This document shows, piece by piece, positions 48,385 through 59,360 of a stretch of 64,000 nt of DNA (positions are counted from its first letter, which is position 1; each line of letters starts with the position of its first letter). The notes below the pieces were generated by a model. That model saw only the letters and a list, made by a program, of their open reading frames with translations, ran no database searches and had not been told where the DNA came from. The position numbers and the translations under genes are program-made. This stretch comes from Castanea sativa (lineage: Eukaryota; Streptophyta; Magnoliopsida; Fagales; Fagaceae): contig NC_134015.1 in the NCBI RefSeq assembly GCF_040712315.1, forward strand, positions 58,729,964 through 58,793,963, in the 5' to 3' direction.

Positions 48385-48529
48385 TAAGGTGGCACTGGAG
48401 TTAGGCTCAGCTTAGCCCAACTAGAAGACTCATTGGTCTATCTTTGCATATCTTTGCAGATAGCCCAATAAATGGTGGGCTAACGATCACAAAAATCTAA
48501 TCAAGATGTCAATCGTTGAAAATTATTTG

Positions 48530-48571
<42 letters not shown>

Positions 48572-50642
48572 GGGTGATTTCCTTGTTATTTCAATTTTCA
48601 AGGAAGTCATAAAGTTTAATTTGCTTCAATTGGGCCATTGGCTGTAGTTTATTAGCTTTATATACTTGTGTGCAGTTTTTCAAAAACCTTTTGATCTTAG
48701 TTTATTTGCCTTATATACTTATGTTCATATTTTCAAAACCGCACATTTTCTATGCATGAGTGTATTACTGCATCACTTCTTTTGCTTGGTGCGTGTGACA
48801 ACAATATGGTAGGTATGAGGATATTCTGAGCACTACTTCCCCCGATATATGCAGCCTATTATATAGCATGCTAGCGTATCTGCATATGGATCATCTAAGA
48901 GCTGATTTGCTACCTTTTTATGAGGTGAATAACATATATAGAGTCCCCACATGAACTCACATGGATTACCAAACACATCCAAATTAATTCTAAAAACTCC
49001 TTTGATTTATGTGCTTAAGGCATTTTTAAATATATAATTAGCATCAAGTGGTCATTTAGTGCCTTCAAGATGCGTCATTGAATACGTCATTCAATAGAGA
49101 CAACTACAACATGAAGCACGACAATTCGGGTGCATATGGCTGCTCAAATGCAAACAGACATGCATAAAATAGAGTTTTTTGGCTTAAAGCCATTAGCTGT
49201 GTAGTCAAAAAGATATGTAGAAACTAAGGTTATGCTACTTTATAAACAAGTTGTAACCCCTCTGCAAATATTATAAACAATATTCAAATGGGAATTGATG
49301 GCTTTGTTTTTTGCAGTTGTTGAATGCCTTTACAGCTCATTGAATGATGTGCGTGGTGCACTAAAGGGGGGTGTTTGATGAGTGGAAGAGGCGGCCACTC
49401 CACTTTTACTTCAATTGGGAAGCGGGATAAGATTAGAGGAATACCTAAGATGGAAATATATATTCTTCTAGATATCTGTAAGCACAGTCTGGTCAAGAGT
49501 CTCAAGCCTACTCCCAGAACATTGGGATAATCTATACAAATCTAGTGGTTATATATGAAACAATTGCACAAAGGACATCATGTCACTAAGACCAAGCTCC
49601 AACCATATACACACTCCAACTGTAGCATATTTTAACAAAAACTAACAATAAGGAAAGTTACCTCATGAGTCAAAAGGTGTATCAAACCCCATTAACAATT
49701 TTCATATAGAAAAATATTTCTATAAGATGCTAGTTAGTGACTCTAGATTCTTGAATGGACTTTTATGTCATCTCATTCTTTTTTGCACTTTAGTATGTCC
49801 CCTCAAACCTAACTCTTCATGCAATTGAAGAGATGGTAGGACCCTGTTTAGATCAATAACAGCGAAAAATTCTCCAATGATATAGCGATTTGATTCATCA
49901 ATAATTCAAATCCTTGGATTAGCATAATATATGGAGATAAAGGGATTATGGTATATAGAGGAACTTACAGAATCTAACTTAAATCACTTTACACTAGCAG
50001 AAGTCACAAATCTTTTTCTTATTTACCTTTTGGAAAAAGGAATTTTCCTACTAATGGTATCTGAAGTTACTATCAACCTTTGAAACAGAACCAAATGAAG
50101 TTAGTTAGATATTCTGATGAACCATATCTTCAACCGCCTCCCCTTAACCTGCACCGAAAAAACAGTTTTCATTTAATCTTCACAACAACTTTATTTAACT
50201 GACATCCAAGAGGTGACAAAAGTCAGGCATGCCATTTTTTATTCCCTATTTTCTGTACATTGATCTTTCTTATGAGCTTATCTCATTTGAAGTGGAAAGA
50301 TCAAAGAAAGACTTAATTAAGGTATCTTAAAATTGGTGCTAAATTTTGGATCTTCCAAAGTAAATGATCAACATATTGTTGATCTAAGAAAGTAATTCAA
50401 CACAACAGCATAAGTAGCCCTGTTATTTTACTTTATGCCTATAGTATCACAAAGTTCTATTGATAGTCTTATTTTTGTCTTCATTTTTCTTCAACTTCAA
50501 GATGCACTACCAAGTACCCTCATTCCAGTGCCTATCACCCATGCATTAGCATGACATACAAGAATTTTGCCTGGGAAAGCATCAGCACTCTCAAAAGTGC
50601 AACAGAAAGGACAGATCAATAGGGCCTATAAGTGAATATGTT
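48385..50642. other. Intergenic, no gene seen
   Basis: Contains a (CT)n run at 48532-48568. The right end (about 50100-50640) may include the 3' untranslated region of the SPL gene, and an acceptor-like TTCGGTGCAG at about 50155 on the minus strand. Confidence 0.5.
48532..48568. repeat. (CT)n microsatellite
   Basis: About 18 CT units. Confidence 0.9.
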
Positions 50643-53600
50643 TTACATACCTTGTGGGTTGCACACTGATCTAGTAGTTGGGAAATAGCAGAAGTCCTCA
50701 TTTTCCTGCTTTACTTCATTGGAATTTCTCTGTCGCTCCACTCTTTGAAGATGTGACGACAATTGGAGCAAATTGACAGTTGGTGCATGTTCAGGAGAAG
50801 GACAATACTTGGCATTCAAAATATCTGACTCTTGAAAAATCCCATTAGAGTGAACTTGAAAATCAGCAGCATGATCAGTATCAGAAAGCATTACAGATCC
50901 CATCTTATCGATTTCTAACGAGTTCATCCCATATGAATATAACCCATTTGGTCCATATTGTTCCATAGAGTTTACCCTTAATGGTTTGTCAGAAATTTGA
51001 CCGACACTATGATGGGCAAAGCCATCTTGCATAACCTGGGGGCTAGCTATTGGAATTCCTGTCAAATGGCTTGACAAGTCCTGTGATTGAGCTGACAGAA
51101 GAGAGAGAGCACAACTGGATATTGAGGCCCCAGACAATTCCTGGACAGTTGATGCAGTAACAGCATAGTCTTCAGCTCCTGATGAAGGAACCCCGGAACA
51201 ACATTGTTTCCCTATGCCATGCAGATGTAGAAAAGTTTTTGGAAGCAACTGTCCACTTGTGATAGGTATTGCTGATTGAGGACCACAAATTGACTCTCCT
51301 TCTAATTTGATATTTCTAAGCCAATTAGCTTGTTCATATTTTTCTGGATAAATAACGCCAGATTGAAATATGTCTGGGAAAACATAGGGTGTTCTCTTTG
51401 TCATGGTAGTCCCTAGGTATCTTGTGCCTGCAAAACCCTTATAATGTTAAAGTATGGGTAGAATATTTGCTATTGAAACGAAATTTTATAGTTAAACAAA
51501 GATGAAAAGTAACTTATTGATCAATTACTTTGACATGGTTTTAGTCTTGATTCATGAAACATTTCTCCAGTGGCCAGTAGAAAGATTTGTGAGAGACAAT
51601 ATACAACTGATGGAAGGGAAGCAAGAAAGAACAAGGCAACTGCCGGTATATATATATACACCCTTTTTGACAGCTTCCTGCTGACTCTTTTCAAATGCAG
51701 TTTGGCTATCAATTCAAGCGTTAAGAGTTTAATCTATTTTAACTAAAGTACCTTGCCTTGAAACTAATCTTATTACTGCTTATACAACTGTTTTCAACAT
51801 GCTGTGACAAGAAGTCATATGCCTCGTAAATAATTGCCCAACTAACCTATAGTTACCTGGACAAGAAGTGCCTGAGTGTGAAAAGTATTTCAGAAAATAT
51901 GCTTGTACCCCATATGTAATTAGTTGTTAGGAGGTGAATTTTAATGGCTATAATCTTTATTAAAAAAACTCCTCTTGGATAGACGGCACTAAAAGGAACT
52001 CAAGGGGTGGCTGAAGTGGACACTTCCTTTTAGCTTTCATATGTGGAAAGTTACTGCTTAACTTTCACCTATGTCTTTAAAATCTGCAAATTTTGGTCTG
52101 GGAAAAGTTCAATATTTGATGATAAATGAAAAAGATATAGGTTCTATTCCTGATACTTATATATTGGTTTGACCTTGCTACATGTGTTTATGACATCATT
52201 GACATGATTTTCTGTTATGCAACCATGAGAATGCAGGCTTGTGGTCCATATTTATCATTGGAACATCCAGCTCACTAAATTAACTAATGACAGAAACCCC
52301 AATCATTGACAACACCAAGGGGTAGCACAATTTGTTGGGGACCATGTTTCACAATGCGGAAGTCAGCAGTTTGAATTTCCCCTTTCCCTCCCCTTAAAGC
52401 TAAAACTTACTTATCAAAAAAATTATTTTAAGAAGGAAAAACTAAATGGCTGTAAGTATTAATCATTTATATAATTTTCATAAACCCCTTTCCCTCCCCT
52501 GGGGCCAAAACTTACTTTTATATATATATCAAATGGTTTTAAGTATTAATAGTTTATAGACAACCATGACTTAGACCCAAAGTAGTTTATATAGATTTAC
52601 ATAAATATTAGAAACATAAGAAGGAATTTCAGACAGAGTGTAAATGTATAACTTTCTTAGAAAAGCATAAAAAAGAATTTTATAAAGTTGGAGGAACATG
52701 TCCACTGGTAGTAGTACTACTTTTTTTTACCGAAAGCTTCAAGTGCATAAAAGTTAAAACAACGAAGAAAAAGGAGGGGGCAGGGGGGGTTTGGGATATA
52801 CCATCAACAGATTGTGTAAAAAAATTAGCTAAGATATTTGCTTCGTGGGTGGTAGATTATAGTTGACTTAAAATCATCATCATCTTTAATTGGAATTCCA
52901 TTATGTATTGACTATTTTTTTCTTTTTTACTTTTCATTTTCCTTTTGGGGGGCATTTGTTGTATATAAAAGTGATTTGCAAGAACATATGTTCATACCTT
53001 GATATGACTGAAGAAACTTATGCGATTTACCAGAGAGGGTATCTAATTGAGGCTTCCTTCGACGCTCATTGTGGCCTGCTAGGCGTTTACGACAACTTCG
53101 CTTTCCATCATCAAATTCAGCCAGCAAATGAAATCTAATTAACCATAGAGGCCACAGTTCATATTAGAATAAGAAGTAAGCACTTTAACTAAGCTGAGGT
53201 GGACAATGATCTATAAAACTGTATTGATAAAATGGAAAATAATAGGTTTGTATTAAATTCTACATTCATTACAATGTAGGTTGATAAAATAGATGCAATT
53301 AAATAAATACCTATGATAAACTTGAACACAGTTGAATTAGAAAAGACAAAACCTACATGTACTCTTAAACTTCATGTCCCCTTCAATAACTACATCCAAG
53401 CTCACTTGAGTGTCAACAAGGCAGATGCTCAAGGGGTTCCATGGTTTTGGGATAGATCATATCTCAAACATGGATCCTAATAAGTGTTTCTACCAAACAG
53501 AATATTCTCAAACAGAATACTAAGGTGGTATTCCTTTGCCTTTTATTTACGAGACGTGGTCATAACCTCTGCTTTGTTTGAGGTGGTTCAATTAATGATA

Positions 53601-54957
53601 TTTTCTAGAGTTTAGTTTAAGAAATTAATTGTAGTAGAACATTTTTTGGAGGACAAAACCTTTAGCATATTTTGGTTCAGCTAGAAGGGAAAGACTAATA
53701 AAGAACTTTCAAGGGTATAGGTCTAGGTGAAAACAATTGAAGGGATTGGTTTCATTTTTCAGTTTTAGAGATTTTGGATATGTTATCACATTAGTAGAAG
53801 TAATAAAAAATGACATGTCAATTAAGGAAGTAACAGAGCATATAACTTTAGATATAATAGAATGGAGGAAAAAAATACATGTGGCTGATGCTAACTAATA
53901 TGTTGAGAATCCATAGCCAGCCACAGAATTTTGTGAGAAATTTTGGATATGTGACTTTCTGCTAGAGTTGTTTTGATTGCCTCCTTTCTGGCTTTCTATA
54001 TGCACTATTTAAATAGAGGTGCATACCTTTTCTTGGTTTCTTGATCATATTTACATCTTAATAATTAAATAAACCTGTATTTTGCAATTGGATCACAAAG
54101 CCAACAAAGATTTCCACTTCATACTATATGATAAACAAATAAGAATCATTATTAGTGGCCCATACCTACGCAAACTAAGAATAAGAATCTGACCTTATAT
54201 ACCTATGTGCTGAGCTAACTATCACAACTTAAGAATAAGCCAATCAAATCAAAAGCTAAAGGGAGAAAAAGATCAACCTGCTACACTGTTGGCAAAACCT
54301 TTGTTCAATGCCATTAACAATAACTTTGGCAGTCTTGGAGTGAACATCACAAACTTTATGCCTTTTGTGGTAATCCTTTGAGGAGCTCAAATCCTTGTTA
54401 CAACCATAGACTTGGCAGAAGGCAGCCTGACAGTATGAACTTGTTTTGCGCGCTCTCTTTGTCAGCAAGGATGATCCATCAGATGATGACAAAATGGGTC
54501 TCTCTTTCAAAAGCTTGCTATTCTCTGCATCTTCATAATCAGCCAATCTGCCTAGCTTTAAATCAATCAGTGATGAATCTTGACTACAAGCATCCATGAC
54601 AGAACTTGAAAGCTTTGCTTCTGAATCTACTTCCCCAAAACATGAAGTAATCATACAAGTGGGAGAAACTACTCTTTTACTAGAACCACTACCAACCTCA
54701 CCACTCAACATTTCCACTTCTTGGTTACCATGAAAAGGTTTTCTCACAAAGTCAGAGAATCCCAATTCCATGAATTCTGTGCTCTCACCCACTTCTCTAT
54801 CAGAACCAAGTTCATTACTTTCAAAGTCATAACTATGTTTGTTGTCCCATTCCATTAATGTTTTTCTACTTCTAGCAAAACCATCAATCTGAAAATCCAT
54901 TTCATCAGAGAACAAAATGCCTTTCCCTTCAGAATTGTAACTCCAAGACTCCATCAT
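50643..54957 (-). CDS. SBP-box transcription factor, SPL6-like (3 coding exons, ~533 aa)
   Basis: Exons 54957-54278, 53134-52998, 51427-50643, GT-AG introns, open throughout. ATG at 54957 or 54954 (two adjacent Met). The SBP domain spans residues ~178-256 across the first intron: first zinc site C181, C186, C203, H206; second C222, C225, H229, C241; nuclear signal K-R-S-C-R-K-R ending R-R-R-K. SBP proteins bind GTAC cores. Exon 3 carries a miR156 site coding A-L-S-L-L-S. Start M-E-S-W-S-Y and layout suit the SPL6 group. The end is ambiguous: reading on gives Q-G-M-stop at 50643, while a good donor (AAG/GTATGT at 50651) could splice onward, also giving Q-G-stop. Confidence 0.88.
51093..51112 (-). 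promoter_or_regulatory. miR156/157 target site in SPL exon 3
   Basis: The minus strand reads GTGCTCTCTCTCTTCTGTCA, the canonical miR156-responsive element of SPL mRNAs. It lies in the coding region and encodes A-L-S-L-L-S. It should place this gene under miR156 control of phase change. Confidence 0.95.
52319..52435 (+). mobile_element. tRNA-derived SINE in SPL intron 2 (antisense)
   Basis: A-box-like TAGCACAATTTGTTGGG (52323-52339), B-box-like CAGTTTGAATTTCC (52367-52380), then a CCCTTTCCCTCCCC block and an A-rich end. The last part is repeated at 52487-52558 (CCCCTTTCCCTCCCC, AAAACTTACTT, AAGTATTAAT), a local duplication. Confidence 0.6.
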
Positions 54958-55009
54958 ATAACAGAATCAAAAGTCTCAGAATTTAATGCTATAAAAAATA
55001 TCTAAATGC

Positions 55010-55558
55010 CTGCAAAATACATTCAGGAAAAGAAAACACATACATCACCCTTCTACACTTCAACCCAGAAGCCAAATTCCATTCTTTTATGTAAAAATCA
55101 TAAGAGCTGGAAAAATAAACACACACAAACAAAAACAATTATTATATGGTGCATACAACATAAACATTAAGACATTAGAGAGACATAAACAAACACATCC
55201 ACATATCATCCAAAAGAAGCATTGCAGAACAAAAATAAAAGTTAACAAGCATAAAACTTTAAAAGTATCCCAGAACTAAAACTAAAATACAAAGAACAAC
55301 ATTGATCATGCATAATCTCAGTTCATAAAAGAAACACAAATCCCACTTCTGGGCAGTCCAAAACCATAGGAAATGAAAGAAAAGAGCAAACAAACTTTTG
55401 GGTCACTGAGAAAATTGTAGAAAGAGTTATCAAGTTCAAATTTTTATTTAAACTTTTCCTATAGTTTCTCAGGAACCAAGCAAAAAACACAAGAGAGAGA
55501 GCAGAAAAGAAAGAAAGTGGGAAAAATGGGTTATTTAGAGTAAAACCATTTTGCATAC
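55010..55558 (-). other. Intron in the SPL 5' untranslated region
   Basis: Donor CTCTG/GTATGC at 55558 and acceptor TTTTGCAG/GCATTT at 55010 on the minus strand. The upstream leader is CT-rich. Inferred from splice sites only. Confidence 0.5.
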
Positions 55559-55741
55559 CAGAGAGTGAACAGTGAGTGAAAGAGAGAGAGAAAGAGTGGT
55601 TTTTATTTTTCAGGCTTGTGGTGAGGTCGAAGCAGATACACTGTGAGTCAACATGATTTCCACTACACTGTCTCAAAGCATGTCGAGGTCTTTTGTAGCT
55701 TTTGAGAGAGAGTGAATTTCCTGTTTTAGACAGTTCTTTTG

Positions 55742-55753
55742 CCTATATTTACA
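55742..55753 (-). promoter_or_regulatory. Probable TATA region of the SPL gene
   Basis: TGTAAATATAGG on the minus strand, about 190 bases upstream of the leader-intron donor. Weak consensus; placement is reasonable. Confidence 0.35.
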
Positions 55754-56082
55754 GGGACAAATGGGAAAAACACTGTTCTTTCTTCCTTTCTTCAACACTA
55801 AATTTTGTTATCTAAAGGCTAATTAATAAACCAAAGCTTCTTTGTTTGTTTTCTACTTTTCTTGATGTGCCTGCATGATGTTACCTTCTTTTCTTTTTTT
55901 TTTTTGGCTTTTTAATGGAATAAGCCTACCTCCACAATTTTTTTTTTCCCAATAATAATTAAGGTGGTAAGTTTTAATGATAATAAATAAAATTAGAATC
56001 TTATGGAAACCATTAGCAACTTGTCAATTCAATTATTTCAACATTTTTTTACCTTTTATGTGTGTAAGGAGGGTTTGTTTGG

Positions 56083-56640
56083 ATACCATTTAGGATGTGT
56101 TTGAATACTGCTTATTTGTTGAAAATTGAAAACATTATAGCAAAATATTTTTTTAATGGGCAAAATAAAGTTCACGCGTTTTATACAAGTTGGTTGGTCC
56201 GTGTACTGTAGCCGTGGGTCCCACTTTTTCAAACGCAAATGCAGACTTGGAGCTGGAAACGTGCAATCCAATCAGAGGCTTAGGGTTTATTTGGATACCG
56301 CTTATTTTGCTGAAAACTAAAAATAATAAAAAAGTTACTGTTCATTCTACGGTTACTATTCATTAGCCTAAATGCACTATTCATATCCCATGAACAATGC
56401 AATAGGCGTTGGTTAAAAAAAAAAAATAGACGTGGGAAGCGCGTTTCACGCACACGCTTCCCAAACGGTCACTTATTTTGCTGAAATTACTGTAGATAAA
56501 AGTAAAAGTTAGTTGAAATAGTACAGCATGGCTCATAAATAGTACCAAAAAGTACAGTGAAGCTCATAAATAGTAACAAAAATAAGATGAATAGTTAAAT
56601 AATTTTAATTTTTCATTGGTATCCAAACACACATTAATTT
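56083..56640 (+). mobile_element. Cluster of R1-family MITE copies upstream of SPL
   Basis: At least two, probably three overlapping copies. GTTTGTTTGGATACCATTT starts near 56084 and ends near 56275. A second starts TTTATTTGGATACCGCTTA near 56286, with an inner end CCAAACGGTC near 56462 and an outer end GGTATCCAAACACACATT near 56618. The cluster lies about 350-900 bp upstream of the SPL TATA region. Confidence 0.6.
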
Positions 56641-58260
56641 TTATAGTCACAGCAATAGAAAAATAGTAAATTTAAACATTTGTACCACTAGTAAAGAAGA
56701 ACATGCCAATTTACAAGACTCTTAATAATACAATTTCTTTTCAATAATAAGGTATTTATTGCATCCAACACACATAACAGCAACAAGCCTTAATTTTGAA
56801 TTTTGTGAAAATTAGTTAGAAGCAGTCACATGCGTTCGAAAAATACATTATGCGTAAATTTTATCGAGGCATAAGCCGTACAAATTAGGAAGCATGCATT
56901 GTTATTTTAACTCGACATTTGGCCTCCCTCTTATAATTTTCAGCAAAAAGTTAGATAAGATGTTCTTTCAGTGTTTTTTTGCTTGGCCTTTTTTCCTAAT
57001 GGGAAGGATGCTCTGTTATTTTCATGGGACTGTCATTTTCTTTTGTAATATATTGTTGCGCATCTTAATGGGTCACAATCCACGAAGATTTCCATGGAGT
57101 TAGCTAAGCAAAGAACAATTGGAATGATTGGACATTTTTTGTTAGTGTGCAATCAATTTTCTTCAGGGGTAAATTTATAGTTTATCTCTATTAAAAATTG
57201 TATTTTGTTTGTCTAGATAAACAACTCCATAAAACTCACTTCCAACTTTATTTATTGGGGTCCATTGGGTGGTGGGATTCAAGCCTGTAGATAAGTCATG
57301 GCATAGTAATATAGAAATGCAATTTGGTTGACAATGAGTGATTACTTGCGTCATTTAACAACTAAGCTAGAATATAATTAATTTTATATCTGGGGTAAGA
57401 TAATTATGATTGAAGATGTCCCTTGGTTCCGCGTGGTAAAGCTTTCATCATACTTTTTACCTGTTTCCTCAATCACTTAAGATGAAAAGATCTTTCATGG
57501 TCTAACCTAATAATGATTAGTAGTTGTCAAGTATAATTAGTTAAGTAATTTAAGAAGAACACGGAGGACCATACCCTTCTGTGCCACAATTTTGATGTAA
57601 CAGACTATGAGTGATAAAAAAAATAACAATTTTATGTGAAAGTAACAGACAATTAATCACAACTACATATGATAATTGTGAAGAAAAAAATGCACTAAAA
57701 GAGTAAATGTTAAATACTTCTAAAGTATAGTAATAAGATACTTATTCCTTTCACATGATAAACTCCTTTATTAAATTCAAACCATGCCTACCATAAATAT
57801 AAATATAAAAGGGGATGCGCCGACCTTAGTTGATTTTAAGGAAGTGGTTAGATGTCATCACATATATTTATTAAGCCTAATATTAACAGGGGGAAGAGTT
57901 AGGAGAGAGGAAAGGTTGCTATCCTTGTCCATTTCACTTGTCTTCCTCTGTCAAAATATAGGGTTATTTTAAGTCAATTGCCAATTGTCTAATTCACAAT
58001 AAATTTGGTCCTACAGGGTCTCAATTAGACAATGATATTGTAAAAATATTATTCTTTACCTCAAAATTTTTCTTAAATATAATATTAATTTTATTATAAA
58101 TAATTTTGATTTATTTTTAGAAATAAATTTATTTTGTGAAGTGTTAAAAGTAGAAGAAAATATCTTAATTTTAATGCAACAAAATTATTTTATTTATCAA
58201 ACACATGTATTGCTTGTAGAATCTTATTAAAAATATTTATTATTGTTATTTTTTTTAAAT
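56641..58260. other. Intergenic, no gene seen
   Basis: AT-rich DNA without recognised frames, RNA genes or matched repeat ends. Confidence 0.5.
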
Positions 58261-58267
58261 TTTTTTT

Positions 58268-58432
58268 ATACAAGATAAAATTTTTACTCTAACCTAATCT
58301 AAATGTATATGTGTGTAAAACTCCCTTCTGGAGACTTGAACACTGGCCCTTGCCCCCCACACCTCACAAGCATTTATACTTGTGGATACTTGTGGAGTGA
58401 CCATCGCACCAAGGGTGTGCGGTGGTTACAAT
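58268..58432 (-). mobile_element. tRNA-derived SINE, copy 1, tip invaded by a small hAT
   Basis: The minus strand begins near CCACCGCACACCCTTGGTGC, with a B box GTTCAAGTCTCC (plus 58330-58341), then GGGAGTTTTACACACATATA and TTAGATTAGG. A second, more diverged copy lies at 59211-59360. The hAT element at 58433 is inserted at its 5' edge. Confidence 0.65.
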
Positions 58433-59009
58433 TAGGGTTGTTCATGGGTCGAGCGGGTCGAGTTTTTGCCGAACCCATAACCAACCCATAACAGATTGGG
58501 TGGGTGGTTTTTCAACCTGCAACCGACTTGTAACAGTAACGGATTTGTCGGTGTGGGTTGCCGGCAGGTGGTGGTGGATTTCAGGTGAAACCAATCTCAC
58601 TAGAATCCTTCAAAATGCGGTGAGATCTCGCTAGATCCGGTGAGATCTTGCTAGATCCATCCAAGATCTGGTGAGATCCCGTCGGATGCGGCGAGATTTT
58701 TGCCAAATCGTGATGAAAAATCACTAGTTTGCCCAAATCTGGTGTTTATTGTGCCAGAAATCGATGGATTTAATTAAAAAAGGGGCCAAAATCTGGGGGA
58801 AAAAAATGGCTAGATATTGAATGGACTTCGGCTCGGGTCGAGTTTCACGGGGTTTGAACTGAAAAACTGATAACCAACCCACTGGGTGTCAGGTTAGCAA
58901 AGTCGGAAACCGCGTTTGACAGCCAGAGTCGTTGAATCGGGTGGCGGCAGGTCGGATGGGGGCAGGTCGGATGGGTTGGGCTGGTTGCCGGTTTGCCTGG
59001 ACACCCCTA
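58433..59009. mobile_element. Non-autonomous hAT element (577 bp)
   Basis: Ends TAGGGTTGTTCATGG and, reverse-complemented, TAGGGGTGTCCAGGC. The target duplication is GTTACAAT (58425-58432) / GTTACAGT (59010-59017), 7 of 8 identical. GC-rich subterminal GGGTCGAG, GGTCGGAT and GCAGGTCGG words. Internal GATCTGGTGAGATC-like repeats near 58610-58690. No coding capacity. Confidence 0.85.
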
Positions 59010-59210
59010 GTTACAGTTGTTTAAGCATATGGGAGTTTTTCCAAATTAAAGTTGATAAAAATCCTACTTAAGATAGATTATGTTAAGTAAATTAATTAAT
59101 AGAATTTGAATACGAATTTAATTAATGATTTTACATATAAAAAAAATTCAAATTTGACTTTAAATACAAACTCTATAATATTTGATTAATGTTTATTTAT
59201 TTATTTATTT

Positions 59211-59360
59211 ATATAAAATAGAATTTATATTATAGCTTAATCTAAGTATATATATGTGTGAAGCTCCCTCCTAGAGATTTGATTTTCGACCTTTGCCCTT
59301 CGCACCCTACAAACACTTATATTTGTAAAATGACTATCATTTCAAGAGTACGCGGTGGTA
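59211..59360 (-). mobile_element. tRNA-derived SINE, copy 2
   Basis: Same orientation and family as 58268-58432: shared TTAATCTAAGTATATATATG, CTCCCTCCTAGAGATTTGA, CACTTATATTTGTAAAATGA and CGCGGTGGT. More diverged. Confidence 0.6.
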
